Both the position numbers and the translations under genes were made by a program. The notes under the pieces are model-generated. The model worked only from the letters and a program-made list of their open reading frames with translations, had not been told where the DNA came from and searched no databases. This document shows positions 16,091-23,150 of a DNA stretch of 64,000 nt, piece after piece (the first letter of the stretch is position 1; each line of letters begins with the position of its first letter). The stretch comes from UBA10205 sp035289625 (GTDB taxonomy: Archaea; Iainarchaeota; Iainarchaeia; Iainarchaeales; Iainarchaeaceae), in NCBI GenBank assembly GCA_035289625.1, contig DATDWP010000006.1, positions 15,914-79,913 of the forward strand. The letters run 5' to 3'.

Positions 16091-16205
16091 CAACGGACAC
16101 CTCCGTTGACGAGGTGTTCTATCTTCGCTGCTGCTCGATAGAACTTGCTCACTTCGTTCGCAACATCTAATATCCTATCCATATGCTCACCTCGATTTTA
16201 CGCCC
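16091..16205 (-). repeat. Family-A structured leader before eL24
   Basis: This 115-nt gap between eS28 and eL24 holds three palindromes. CAACGGA/TCCGTTG at 16091-16108 has its loop and 5' arm carrying the SD. GTTCTATC/GATAGAAC at 16116-16144 has a loop reading GAGC...GCGAA on the minus strand. GCGAACGAAGTGAGC lies at 16147-16161. The same DNA encodes a 30-codon ORF (ATG 16180-16182, SD GAGGTGA), beginning MDRILDVANEVSK and ending HLVNGGVR, whose TGA overlaps the eL24 ATG. Confidence 0.75.
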
Positions 16206-16412
16206 TTATTTTGCGCGTATCTCTTTTGCTTCCCTCTCTGTTGAGAGCAGAACAATTACATCTCCCTTTTTGCAATTTCCCTTAATATTTCTCCTCTTTA
16301 CCCTTCCGGCTTCCGGGCCTTCGAGGATTTTACAAAGGACCTGCACGATCTCTCCGTACACTCCTGTTCTTCCTAAAATTTCAACAACTTCAGCAGGCGT
16401 TCCTCGTTCCAT
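16206..16412 (-). CDS. rps28e: Ribosomal protein eS28
   Basis: 68-residue OB-fold 30S protein. It contains TPAEVVEILGRTGVYGEIVQ and the conserved C-terminus LLSTEREAKEIRAK. ATG 16410-16412 lies directly after a hairpin holding SD GGAGGTG and overlaps the TGA of a small upstream ORF. It sits between eL8 and eL24, the standard archaeal order. Confidence 0.97.
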   Translation of the reverse strand: MERGTPAEVVEILGRTGVYGEIVQVLCKILEGPEAGRVKRRNIKGNCKKGDVIVLLSTEREAKEIRAK

Positions 16413-16553
16413 CAACGGACACCTCCGTCCGAGCTGCTCTTCGGAAAGGAGCGGTGACCTTCGGTCAGCCTTGCTATGCTGATCAGGTGTACGGCCTGCG
16501 GTCCTACTTGCTCACTGCGTTCGCATTTTGCATTCATTCAAACACCTCAAGGC
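16413..16553 (-). repeat. Family-A structured leader before eS28
   Basis: This 141-nt gap between eL8 and eS28 begins (next to the start codon) with the same SD hairpin as before eL24, CAACGGACACCTCCGT at 16413-16428. Other palindromes follow (TGACC/GGTCA near 16454-16466) and then the 15-mer GCGAACGCAGTGAGC at 16510-16524. A 41-codon ORF (ATG 16535-16537 after SD GAGGTG) crosses the gap, ends SSSDGGVR, and stops at 16412-16414 overlapping the eS28 ATG. Confidence 0.7.
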
Positions 16554-16919
16554 TCACTTTGCAATTTCCTGCAATTTTTTGGTAAAATCCGAAAAGTCCT
16601 TTTTCGTATCTCCCTCATCTAGTATTGCAATTGCCGCAGTCCCGATCTCGATACCAACGTATTGGCCTAGGCCTTTTTTTGTTGAGACATAGCTAACCGG
16701 GATATTTTTTTCCTTACAAATTAGAGGCAAGTGCATTACAATTTCAGCTGGGCTAACATCCTCTGCAATCACTATTAATTTTGCAGTGCCCCTCTCTGCT
16801 GCCTTTGTAGCTTCATTAGCTCCAACCCTTACCTTTCCTGTTTTTTTTATCTTTTCAAGAAGCGATGCCTGCTTTGCGCGTAGCTCTTCAGGAACGCTAA
16901 ATCTTATGTATTCTGCCAT
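16554..16919 (-). CDS. rpl7ae: Ribosomal protein eL8 (L7Ae), K-turn RNA-binding protein
   Basis: 121 residues; binds kink-turns in rRNA, box C/D and H/ACA guide RNAs and RNase P RNA. The signature GANEATKAAERGTAKLIVIA and the following EDVSPAEIVMHLPLICKEKN are intact. ATG 16917-16919 with SD GGAGGTG 6 nt upstream was preferred over a GTG three codons earlier. It is the first gene of the eL8-eS28-eL24-ndk run. Confidence 0.97.
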   Translation of the reverse strand: MAEYIRFSVPEELRAKQASLLEKIKKTGKVRVGANEATKAAERGTAKLIVIAEDVSPAEIVMHLPLICKEKNIPVSYVSTKKGLGQYVGIEIGTAAIAILDEGDTKKDFSDFTKKLQEIAK

Positions 16920-17149
16920 TTGCAACACCTCCTATGATGGATTGCCATCAAGTCATCGGCAAAATAAGAATATATACAATAAAAGTCCCCTGAAAGGGTT
17001 TATAATCCTTAAGGGGCTCCACAGCCGCTTATTATGTAGAACTCATTTGTATAAATTGAGGGGCTAATTGGATTGGTGAGGCGAATAATCCTATTTTTTC
17101 CCTCGCAGACCAATTTATTAAAATTTAAGTAGCAAATATAATTGATAAA
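16920..17149. promoter_or_regulatory. Divergent promoter region of eL8 and a VOC protein
   Basis: This is a 230-nt spacer. On the minus strand ATTGTATATATTC (16968-16980) is a TATA-like box for eL8. The predicted leader then carries the hairpin TGATGG/CCATCA (16935-16950) directly before SD AGGAGGTG. On the plus strand TTTATTAAAATTTAAG (17113-17128) is a TATA-like box for the VOC gene. No RNA gene was recognised here. Confidence 0.5.
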
Positions 17150-17581
17150 ATGCCCCCCTCAAAAAACAAACCAACGTTTCAGAAGCAGATGTTTCTCAAT
17201 TTACCCGTTAAAGACCTCAATAAATCCATTGAATTTTTCACAAAATTAGGTTTTACTTTCAATCCCCAATTTACCGACAAAAATGCCACGTGCATGATTA
17301 TTGGTGAAAATATATTTGCAATGCTACTTGTCGAGGGTTTTTTCAAAACATTTATCCAAAAGCCTCTCTCAGATGCAAAAAATAGCACCGAGTGCATTAT
17401 TGCAATATCATTTGTGAGCAAAGTAGCAGTCAATGAAATTGCAGATAAAGCCCTTGCAGCCGGGGCCAAAAGAACGCGCGACCAGGATTATGGCTGGATG
17501 TATCAGCGCGGCTTTGAAGACCTTGACGGGCACTTGTGGGAAGTATTCTTCTACGATGAGAGCGCTGCTCCTAAAAATTGA
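17150..17581 (+). CDS. Glyoxalase/VOC-superfamily protein
   Basis: 143 residues with the paired beta-alpha-beta-beta-beta layout of the VOC fold: NLPVKDLNKSIEFFTKLGF, CMIIGENIFAMLLVEGFF, then the second half CIIAISFVSKVAVNEIADKA and GFEDLDGHLWEVFFYD. The metal-binding Glu in LWEVFF and the DLDGHLW motif match the predicted lactoylglutathione lyase-like group. The substrate cannot be told from sequence. It stands alone, divergent from eL8 and convergent with GluRS. Confidence 0.88.
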   Translation: MPPSKNKPTFQKQMFLNLPVKDLNKSIEFFTKLGFTFNPQFTDKNATCMIIGENIFAMLLVEGFFKTFIQKPLSDAKNSTECIIAISFVSKVAVNEIADKALAAGAKRTRDQDYGWMYQRGFEDLDGHLWEVFFYDESAAPKN

Positions 17582-17594
17582 ATTTGACTAAAAT

Positions 17595-19244
17595 TCACTC
17601 GTGAGTAAAAACCGCAACCGGCCTCTTCCCATCAGTTGATTCGATTATGCAAAACCCTTTCTTTTCCAAATAAAGGTACTCCCCTTTTTTTAGAGGCATT
17701 GATTCAATTACTCCAAGTTCGCGCCTGCCATCAGGGAGCAAGAGCTCAAGGTCCATCATTTCATAAATCCATGAAACAACGCCTTTTCCGCCAGCATCTT
17801 TTCCTGCAAATTTCCCATCAAGAACAAACCCTTCCTTATTTTGCACGCTCACATTGTATGCATTGCGCAGCCTTATGGGATTTGTTGCTGATTTGATATC
17901 GCTGCCAGAAACCAAAAATTCGTGCATTCCGCGCTGTAGGGTTATATGCTTTCCATCCTTTTCAATTTCAATTTGCTCATGGCTTGGGATCTGGAGTTTT
18001 ATTGGGTCTAGCAAATATGTAGCGCGAGTTGCGCTCTCTTTTATTAGTTCGCGGTTGTAGGCTGCAAGTTTTGAAATGGAAACATTCGCATCACTTGTTG
18101 TGAGCCCAGAATCAATTATGATGTGCTGTAAAGCCTCTGGTCGAAAGCCACGCCTTCGCAGTGCGCGCAAGCTTCCAAGGCGCACATCATCCCACCCGCT
18201 ATACTCGCCACTCTCAATCCCTGCTTTTATTTTTGAAGTTGAAAGAACCATTTCACCCAAACTCAACCTTCCAAAATGCACTGCATGCGGGTAGATCCAG
18301 CCAAAATACTCATAGAGGAATTGCTGTTTTGTTGAATTCTGTGCATGCTCTTGGCCGCGCAGAATAAAAGTGACTCCCATTTCATGGTCATCAATTGCGC
18401 TCTCAAACATAAAGCTTGGCCACACGTGCTCTTTGCCGCTAGCGCGCGGATGGTCCGGTTTATCAACAATTCTAGCAATCCACCAATCACGAACACTTGG
18501 GTCAGGGTGCTTGAGGTCGGTTTTGATTCTTAGCACGGCTTGCCCTTCTTTTAATTTGTGGGAGAGCATTTTTTCAAAAAGTTCCATTTGCTCTTTTGGT
18601 TTTTTCCCCCGGCACGGACAGGGTTTTTTTGCATCTATTAATTTTTTCCACTTCTCACTTTTGCAAGTGCAAACATATGCTCCGTTCATTTCAATTAATT
18701 TTTTCATGTAATCATAATAGAGCGAAAGCCTATCTGAGGCAAAATACACTTCGCCAATTTTTATCCCAAACCACTCAAGGTCTTCCCGAAATGCCGATTC
18801 AGGATCTTTCATTGGTTTTTTTACTTTCGGGTCAGTGTCCTCAAATCGCAAAATGAATTTGCCATTATATTTTTGTGCGTACGCATAGCTCAAATAAGCA
18901 GCCCTAGCATTTCCAAGATGTGGTGGGCCATTTGGGTTTGGGGCATAGCGTGTAACCACTTTTTCCCCTTTTTGTGCCCATTCAAGTTCTGGCAGCCCCT
19001 CTCTTTGTGGTTTTGGCTTTAGTTCATATGCAGATTCAAATGATTTGAACTGCTCTTCAATTTGTTCAAATTTCATGGCGTTTACTTTCTTGAGCGCTGC
19101 GCTAACTATTGGCATTAGTTTTGGGACAGCTACCTCACTGTGCAGCGCTTTTAATTTTCCTATAAGCGACCCAAGATCAGCCTTGCCTTTGTGCTCATAC
19201 GCGTTTTTTATTGCGTAGCGGTATGCGTCCTGTTCTAGGTCCAT
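17595..19244 (-). CDS. gltX: Glutamyl-tRNA synthetase (archaeal type)
   Basis: 549-residue class I aminoacyl-tRNA synthetase. The catalytic domain has RYAPNPNGPPHLGNARAAYL (HIGH equivalent, about residue 115) and FILRFEDTDPK. The KMSKS-like loop is VLSTSK. An archaeal/eukaryote-type anticodon-binding beta barrel forms the C-terminus. The N-terminal 90 residues are the helical domain typical of archaeal enzymes. It is downstream of TrmB and a 51-aa protein on the same strand. Confidence 0.97.
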   Translation of the reverse strand: MDLEQDAYRYAIKNAYEHKGKADLGSLIGKLKALHSEVAVPKLMPIVSAALKKVNAMKFEQIEEQFKSFESAYELKPKPQREGLPELEWAQKGEKVVTRYAPNPNGPPHLGNARAAYLSYAYAQKYNGKFILRFEDTDPKVKKPMKDPESAFREDLEWFGIKIGEVYFASDRLSLYYDYMKKLIEMNGAYVCTCKSEKWKKLIDAKKPCPCRGKKPKEQMELFEKMLSHKLKEGQAVLRIKTDLKHPDPSVRDWWIARIVDKPDHPRASGKEHVWPSFMFESAIDDHEMGVTFILRGQEHAQNSTKQQFLYEYFGWIYPHAVHFGRLSLGEMVLSTSKIKAGIESGEYSGWDDVRLGSLRALRRRGFRPEALQHIIIDSGLTTSDANVSISKLAAYNRELIKESATRATYLLDPIKLQIPSHEQIEIEKDGKHITLQRGMHEFLVSGSDIKSATNPIRLRNAYNVSVQNKEGFVLDGKFAGKDAGGKGVVSWIYEMMDLELLLPDGRRELGVIESMPLKKGEYLYLEKKGFCIIESTDGKRPVAVFTHE

Positions 19245-19306
19245 AAAGAAAATAGAATTATGAAAGATTATTAATGCGAATTATTCGGCTAAAAAAAGCA
19301 AATAAT

Positions 19307-19462
19307 TCACTCATTTCTTTTTGCGCCGGAGCTTCCCTTGTGTCCGGCTTTTACCCGCTTTGAGAGTTCGGATTTTTTGCCACTGTTCTCCCAGCGTGCG
19401 TGTTTTCTCTTTGCATTTTTCTCTGAACCAAAAAATCCGTGCAGTATTTTCCCTAAATCCAT
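19307..19462 (-). CDS. Small basic protein, 51 aa, unknown
   Basis: The ATG at 19460-19462 has a strong SD (GGAGGGG) about 5 nt upstream; the stop is TGA 19307-19309. The sequence starts MDLGKILHGFFGSEKNAKRK and continues very basic (KKSELSKRVKAGHKGSSGAK). It is too short for most gene callers. Its SD, codon pattern and position 18 nt after TrmB on the same strand support a real gene. No family is recognised; the basic Gly/Ser/Lys tail suggests nucleic-acid binding, which is inference. Confidence 0.6.
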   Translation of the reverse strand: MDLGKILHGFFGSEKNAKRKHARWENSGKKSELSKRVKAGHKGSSGAKRNE

Positions 19463-19480
19463 TTGTTGCCCCTCCAAAAA

Positions 19481-20239
19481 TCAGATCTTCTTAGCTGAAT
19501 TCCACGCGCCCTCAAAATAGTTCAAGAGCACATTTGCCATGTGTTTATTATCCGGCCAAATAGTGAAATGGTACTCTTGCTTGTGGTCGTTAAAATCGCT
19601 GAGTGCAAGAACCACTTTTTTATCATCAATTATAAATGCATTCATCCCGTGTTCAAAATCGCGAACATTTGCCCCTGCTAGGGAAAATTCCTTTGCCACG
19701 CGATCCCCGCCTTCATTTATTTTTGCAATTATTTTCACATCTACATTGCGCTCCGAGGCGCTTTTCACAGAGTCTTTTAGCAAAGAGTGCTCTTTACTAA
19801 TAGGGCTTATTCCAATAACAGATTGTTTAGCAGAATCAATTTCTTGCCCTAAAATTTTCATGAAATCGTTTTTGTCTTTTACCTTCATCACTTTCTCGTG
19901 TTTGCTGTCTGATTTTGTCAGCATTACGCTCTCCTTTAGCGCCTGCGCTTCTGCCTCAAGGCCTGCGAGTTCTTTTTTCTTCTCTTCAATTAAAATCGTA
20001 AAAACCTTTTCAGGTTCAATTGCCATATAGCGCTTTGGCCGTCCGTGGATTTCAATTATCAATGACCTTTTTGTGAGCCTATCTAGCACATCATAAACCC
20101 TTGTTTTCGGGACCTGTGCTGCGCGTGAAATTTCAGGGGCCTGGGCTTCTTTTAATTCAAAAAGGGATGAGAGCGTTTTTGCCTCGTACTCTGTTAGGCC
20201 TAGCTTTTCTAAAAACAAGTTCACTTCATATTCCGGCAT
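19481..20239 (-). CDS. TrmB-family transcriptional regulator
   Basis: 252 residues. The N-terminal TrmB winged HTH (residues about 5-75) is clear: LEKLGLTEYEAKTLSSLFEL, APEISRAAQVPKTRVYDVLD, RLTKRSLIIEIHGRPKRYMA. It is followed by a coiled-coil linker (EEKKKELAGLEAEAQALKES). A C-terminal phospholipase D-like regulatory domain spans about 115-250 (IISPISKE-like strand, NVDVKIIAKI, HGMNAFIIDDKKVVLALSD). The ligand is unknown. Strand and spacing place it upstream of the 51-aa protein and GluRS. Confidence 0.93.
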   Translation of the reverse strand: MPEYEVNLFLEKLGLTEYEAKTLSSLFELKEAQAPEISRAAQVPKTRVYDVLDRLTKRSLIIEIHGRPKRYMAIEPEKVFTILIEEKKKELAGLEAEAQALKESVMLTKSDSKHEKVMKVKDKNDFMKILGQEIDSAKQSVIGISPISKEHSLLKDSVKSASERNVDVKIIAKINEGGDRVAKEFSLAGANVRDFEHGMNAFIIDDKKVVLALSDFNDHKQEYHFTIWPDNKHMANVLLNYFEGAWNSAKKI

Positions 20240-20439
20240 TAAACCACGTCGTATTAATTATTACTCTGCAAACTATATATATTTACTGGTTACAGTTATC
20301 CGATTAGTCTGTTATGTCTAAATAGGGTAATATCGAACGCTTATGGGGTATAAAATGCGATATTTTGATAGGATAGGGCATTTTAAATGATTTAAATGGG
20401 TTTATTTGCGTTTTAAAAGTGACTAGGTGGCTATTTTTG
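20240..20439. promoter_or_regulatory. TrmB promoter and downstream flank of uS2
   Basis: In this 200-nt gap, AAATATATATAGTT on the minus strand (20271-20284) is a TATA-like box about 32 nt before the TrmB ATG. The remainder to the uS2 stop is AT-rich (TTTAAATGATTTAAATGGG near 20381-20399) and shows no gene or clear hairpin. Confidence 0.5.
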
Positions 20440-21315
20440 CTATTTGCGATCCCCAAAGCTTCTTTGCCTTCCAAAACCTGAGGAGGACCCTGTTCCTGAA
20501 CTCCCAGCTCCGCCGGTTCTAGGGCCACCAAACCCTCTTCCAAATGGCTTCTGGCCGGGCCTTCGCAGGGGGGTTTTGAACCTTCTGTTCTTGCCCTCCG
20601 GCTTTTCAAACCTCTTCTCCTCTTCTTCGCCTTCCTTCATCTTGTATTCAAAATCATCCACTGTTTTTGAAAGTGGTTCTAAACCTTTTTCCTTGAGAAT
20701 TTCTCTTGCCAAAATCCAATATGCAAGCGCTATGCTCTTTCTTCCCTTATTATTTATGGGTATTGAAATGTCAATGTTTTTGAGGCTGTTATTTGTTGAG
20801 GCAAGGGCAATTACTGGTACCCTTATTACGCTAGCTTCCTCAATTGCCTGCACATCATATTCAGGATCGGTAACTACAACAACTTGCGGTTCAACAAAAC
20901 GTGTACACTGCGGGTTTGTAAAAGTCCCTGGGATAAATCTTCCGCAAAGCGCAATTCCTCCTAGCGCTTTTGCAAATTCTTTTGCAGGGGTCTGGCCATA
21001 ACTCTTTCTCGAAATAACCGCTACTTTTTCACCGGAAAATTTTGACAAAAATTTTGCTGCGGCTTTGAGTCGCCCATCAATTGTTTGGACATCCAAAACA
21101 TTCAGGCCGTCCTTTCTGACCTTGTAAATATATTTCCTCATATCCCCGGATTTGAACTTTGTTCCGATGTGCGAACCTGTGTTTAGGTATTTTTCTGTTT
21201 CAACAAGAACCGTTGGCTTTAATTCATCTGCCTCAGTTGCGTGGGCAGCTACAACCGGCTGCTTTGCTAACTGGACATCCTGCACTTTTTCTTCTGCCTT
21301 TTTAGCTTGCTTCAT
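20440..21315 (-). CDS. rps2: Ribosomal protein uS2 with an RG/FG-rich tail
   Basis: 291 residues, against about 200-230 for most archaeal uS2. The core is clear (YLNTGSHIGTKFKSGDMRKY, FIPGTFTNPQCTRFVEPQVV, VTDPEYDVQAIEEA, ALASTNNSLKNIDISIPINN). The last about 60 residues are a low-complexity tail rich in Arg, Gly, Phe and Ser (FGRGFGGPRTGGAGSSGTG). It overlaps rpoN by 4 nt (ATGA). Confidence 0.97.
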   Translation of the reverse strand: MKQAKKAEEKVQDVQLAKQPVVAAHATEADELKPTVLVETEKYLNTGSHIGTKFKSGDMRKYIYKVRKDGLNVLDVQTIDGRLKAAAKFLSKFSGEKVAVISRKSYGQTPAKEFAKALGGIALCGRFIPGTFTNPQCTRFVEPQVVVVTDPEYDVQAIEEASVIRVPVIALASTNNSLKNIDISIPINNKGRKSIALAYWILAREILKEKGLEPLSKTVDDFEYKMKEGEEEEKRFEKPEGKNRRFKTPLRRPGQKPFGRGFGGPRTGGAGSSGTGSSSGFGRQRSFGDRK

Positions 21316-21512
21316 TTAATCCCCTTATATTTGGCAATCTCTTCAATGAAATCAACATGTGAGAAGACCATCCTTCTGCAGCAATACCTCTTAATCTCAA
21401 GATCATCCAGTACTTTTTGCGCATCCTCTCCTTTTTCCACGCGCTCCTTATATTTCTCGTAACTCTGTCCAATCACTTTTCCGCAGCTAAAACATCGAAC
21501 CGGCACTATCAT
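21312..21512 (-). CDS. rpoN: DNA-directed RNA polymerase subunit N (Rpb10 homologue)
   Basis: 66 residues. The atypical zinc finger CFSCG...CCRRM is intact (MIVPVRCFSCGKVIG, IKRYCCRRMVFSHVDFIEEI). It assembles with RpoD/RpoL. It follows uS9 after a 108-nt gap that carries a family-B palindromic element just before its SD (AGGAGATG). Confidence 0.97.
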   Translation of the reverse strand: MIVPVRCFSCGKVIGQSYEKYKERVEKGEDAQKVLDDLEIKRYCCRRMVFSHVDFIEEIAKYKGIK

Positions 21513-21620
21513 TTTTTCATCTCCTTCTCAACAGTTTCGTCTGGTTGGGTACGACGGTTATTCCCATTAAATGGGAATAAGCCACTAGCCCAAAATCGCA
21601 AAACTACAATTATATTTTTT
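21513..21620 (-). repeat. Family-B palindromic element before rpoN
   Basis: This is a 108-nt gap. A perfect 10-bp inverted repeat (TTATTCCCAT, TAA loop, ATGGGAATAA; 21558-21580) is followed on the minus strand by CGTACCCAACCAGACGAAAC and TGTTG (21529-21555). This is the same core seen twice before the Fcf1-like gene and once before uS13. The element ends about 6 nt before the rpoN SD. Confidence 0.75.
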
Positions 21621-22043
21621 TCATCTCCTGCTAAGCTGCCTCTTCTTCCTTGCTTTTCTTCCAAGAGGCTTTTTAGGTTCTACTCTTCTTGCATCATCAA
21701 CAAGCATCATCCTGTCATATATCAGCATTCTTTTCTTGAGCTTCTCATCAGGCCTATACTCCAAAATGGATTTTGCAATAGCGGATCTTGATGCAACCAT
21801 CTGGCCCATAAACCCGCCGCCCCTAACCGAGACATCAATATCAATTTCATCGGCAGATGGCCCCGCCATTTGAATTGGTTCTCTTATATAATCAAGAACA
21901 TAAGTTGGGCTAATTGTTAAAATATTCCTTTTATTTATGCGAACAATCCCTTTTCCTGCTCTTGCAACAGCGCGCGCAACAGCTTCTTTCTTTTTTGCCT
22001 TGGAAGTAATTCCCTTTCTCTTCTTCTTTTTCACTTCTGCCAT
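21621..22043 (-). CDS. rps9: Ribosomal protein uS9
   Basis: 140-residue 30S protein. GKGIVRINKRNILTISPTY, SVRGGGFMGQMVASRSAIAK and the C-terminal RVEPKKPLGRKARKKRQLSRR tail, which reaches the P-site tRNA, are intact. It starts 3 nt after uL13. Confidence 0.98.
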   Translation of the reverse strand: MAEVKKKKRKGITSKAKKKEAVARAVARAGKGIVRINKRNILTISPTYVLDYIREPIQMAGPSADEIDIDVSVRGGGFMGQMVASRSAIAKSILEYRPDEKLKKRMLIYDRMMLVDDARRVEPKKPLGRKARKKRQLSRR

Positions 22044-22046
22044 TTT

Positions 22047-22469
22047 TTACCACTTTGCTCCGAGATTTTTTGCTATCTGCTCAATTGTCAAATACATTTT
22101 TCCGGAAGCGATCTGTGCTTCTTCAATTTTTTGCACCTTCTCAGTTGCAAATTGCTCCGGAGTCCCGATATATACCCTCAAATTTTTGAAGGCTGTTTTT
22201 CCGCTAGGTGTTTTCCAAGGAAGCATTCCCCTTATTGCAAACTTTACAATTTTATCAGGCATTCTAGAATACTTTGGGCCTTTGTGTGGATTTCCTTTAG
22301 GGCTTATTTCCAATCTTGTTTTGAATTTGCCCATAATTCCGCTCTCTTTTCCTGTAATAACTATTTTTTCAGCATTGAGTATGTGTATCACTTCTCGCTT
22401 GCGCAGCCTTTTTGCAACATTTGTGCTAAGCCTTCCCAATATTGCCCCTGTTCCATCAATTACTGTCAT
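22047..22469 (-). CDS. rpl13: Ribosomal protein uL13
   Basis: 140-residue 50S protein with VIDGTGAILGRLSTNVAKRL at the start and the KGPKYSRMPDKIVKFAIRGM, LPWKTPSGKTAFKNLRVYIG core. It overlaps eL18 by 4 nt (ATGA) in the eL18-uL13-uS9-RpoN run. Confidence 0.98.
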   Translation of the reverse strand: MTVIDGTGAILGRLSTNVAKRLRKREVIHILNAEKIVITGKESGIMGKFKTRLEISPKGNPHKGPKYSRMPDKIVKFAIRGMLPWKTPSGKTAFKNLRVYIGTPEQFATEKVQKIEEAQIASGKMYLTIEQIAKNLGAKW

Positions 22470-22831
22470 TGTACTATCACCAATCTGTTAGCATCCGGGT
22501 TTTTTTCAATAAGTTCTTTGAGGCTAATTACGCTTCCGCCGGCATTTTCAATTTTTTCCTTTGCTTTTTTTGAACATGAGAGGCATGCTATTTCCACTTT
22601 TGAATTTATTTCCCCTTTTGAGAGCAATTTTCCCGCAAGCACAAATATCCTTTCCTTTTTATTTTTCGCGATTCTTTCGAGCGTGTACACATTCATTTCT
22701 GCCCTGCTTCTTGAAGCGGCATTAAGTTTATCCGAGAGAACTTTCCACACTCTCTTTTTGGCTTTCTTTGCCTGCTTGTCAAGATCAACTATCAGATCTC
22801 TTGTGCTCTTTTTTGTAGGTCCTGATCTCAT
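22466..22831 (-). CDS. rpl18e: Ribosomal protein eL18
   Basis: 121-residue 50S protein of the eL18/uL15 fold: VWKVLSDKLNAASRSRAEMN, VLAGKLLSKGEINSKVEIAC, AGGSVISLKELIEKNPDANR. It follows the tRNA-Leu gene by 78 nt of A/T-rich sequence. Confidence 0.97.
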   Translation of the reverse strand: MRSGPTKKSTRDLIVDLDKQAKKAKKRVWKVLSDKLNAASRSRAEMNVYTLERIAKNKKERIFVLAGKLLSKGEINSKVEIACLSCSKKAKEKIENAGGSVISLKELIEKNPDANRLVIVQ

Positions 22832-22909
22832 AATTTCACATTCAATTTTTTTCTCTTTTTTTGATCAACTTTTTACTTTCCCTTTTTAAGAGAAAGAAAA
22901 ATGTTGTAA

Positions 22910-23128
22910 TGCAGGAGGGCGGATTCGAACCGCCGAAGGCACTAAGCCACAGGATCGCTTCAACCCGACTTTTTTCTTTTCTTGGAAAGAAAAGAAAAAA
23001 CTCGACTAAAAAGAAAAGAACCAAAATGCCGATTCTTTTTCTTTTCCGCCAAGGCTTTTCTTTTTCTTACAAAGAAAAAGAAAAGGGTTGCTTAAGTCCT
23101 GCCCCGTTGGCCGCTTGGGTACCCCTGC
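22910..23128 (-). tRNA. tRNA-Leu(UAA) with a 135-nt intron at 37/38
   Basis: Exon 1 is 23091-23128 (5' GCAGGGG acceptor, D stem CCC/GGG, anticodon stem CAGGA, then CUUAAG with anticodon UAA). Exon 2 is 22910-22955 (A38, UCCUG, long variable arm, T arm GGCGGTTCGAATCCGCC, acceptor CTCCTGC, discriminator A). The 7-bp acceptor (one G-U) and class II variable arm fit tRNA-Leu. The intron (22956-23090) is at the canonical archaeal position. It starts CAACCC and ends GGGTTGAAGCG, forming a bulge-helix-bulge-like fold, and contains perfect polypurine/polypyrimidine hairpins at 22970-23000 and 23055-23085. CCA is not encoded. Confidence 0.93.
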
Positions 23129-23150
23129 GGCAAAATGCCTATTGCTGCAA

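Noticed and set aside
16920..17149. Possible box C/D RNA or tRNA upstream of eL8
   Set aside because: TGATGG and CTGA-like strings occur but not in C/D'/C'/D order, and no cloverleaf forms.
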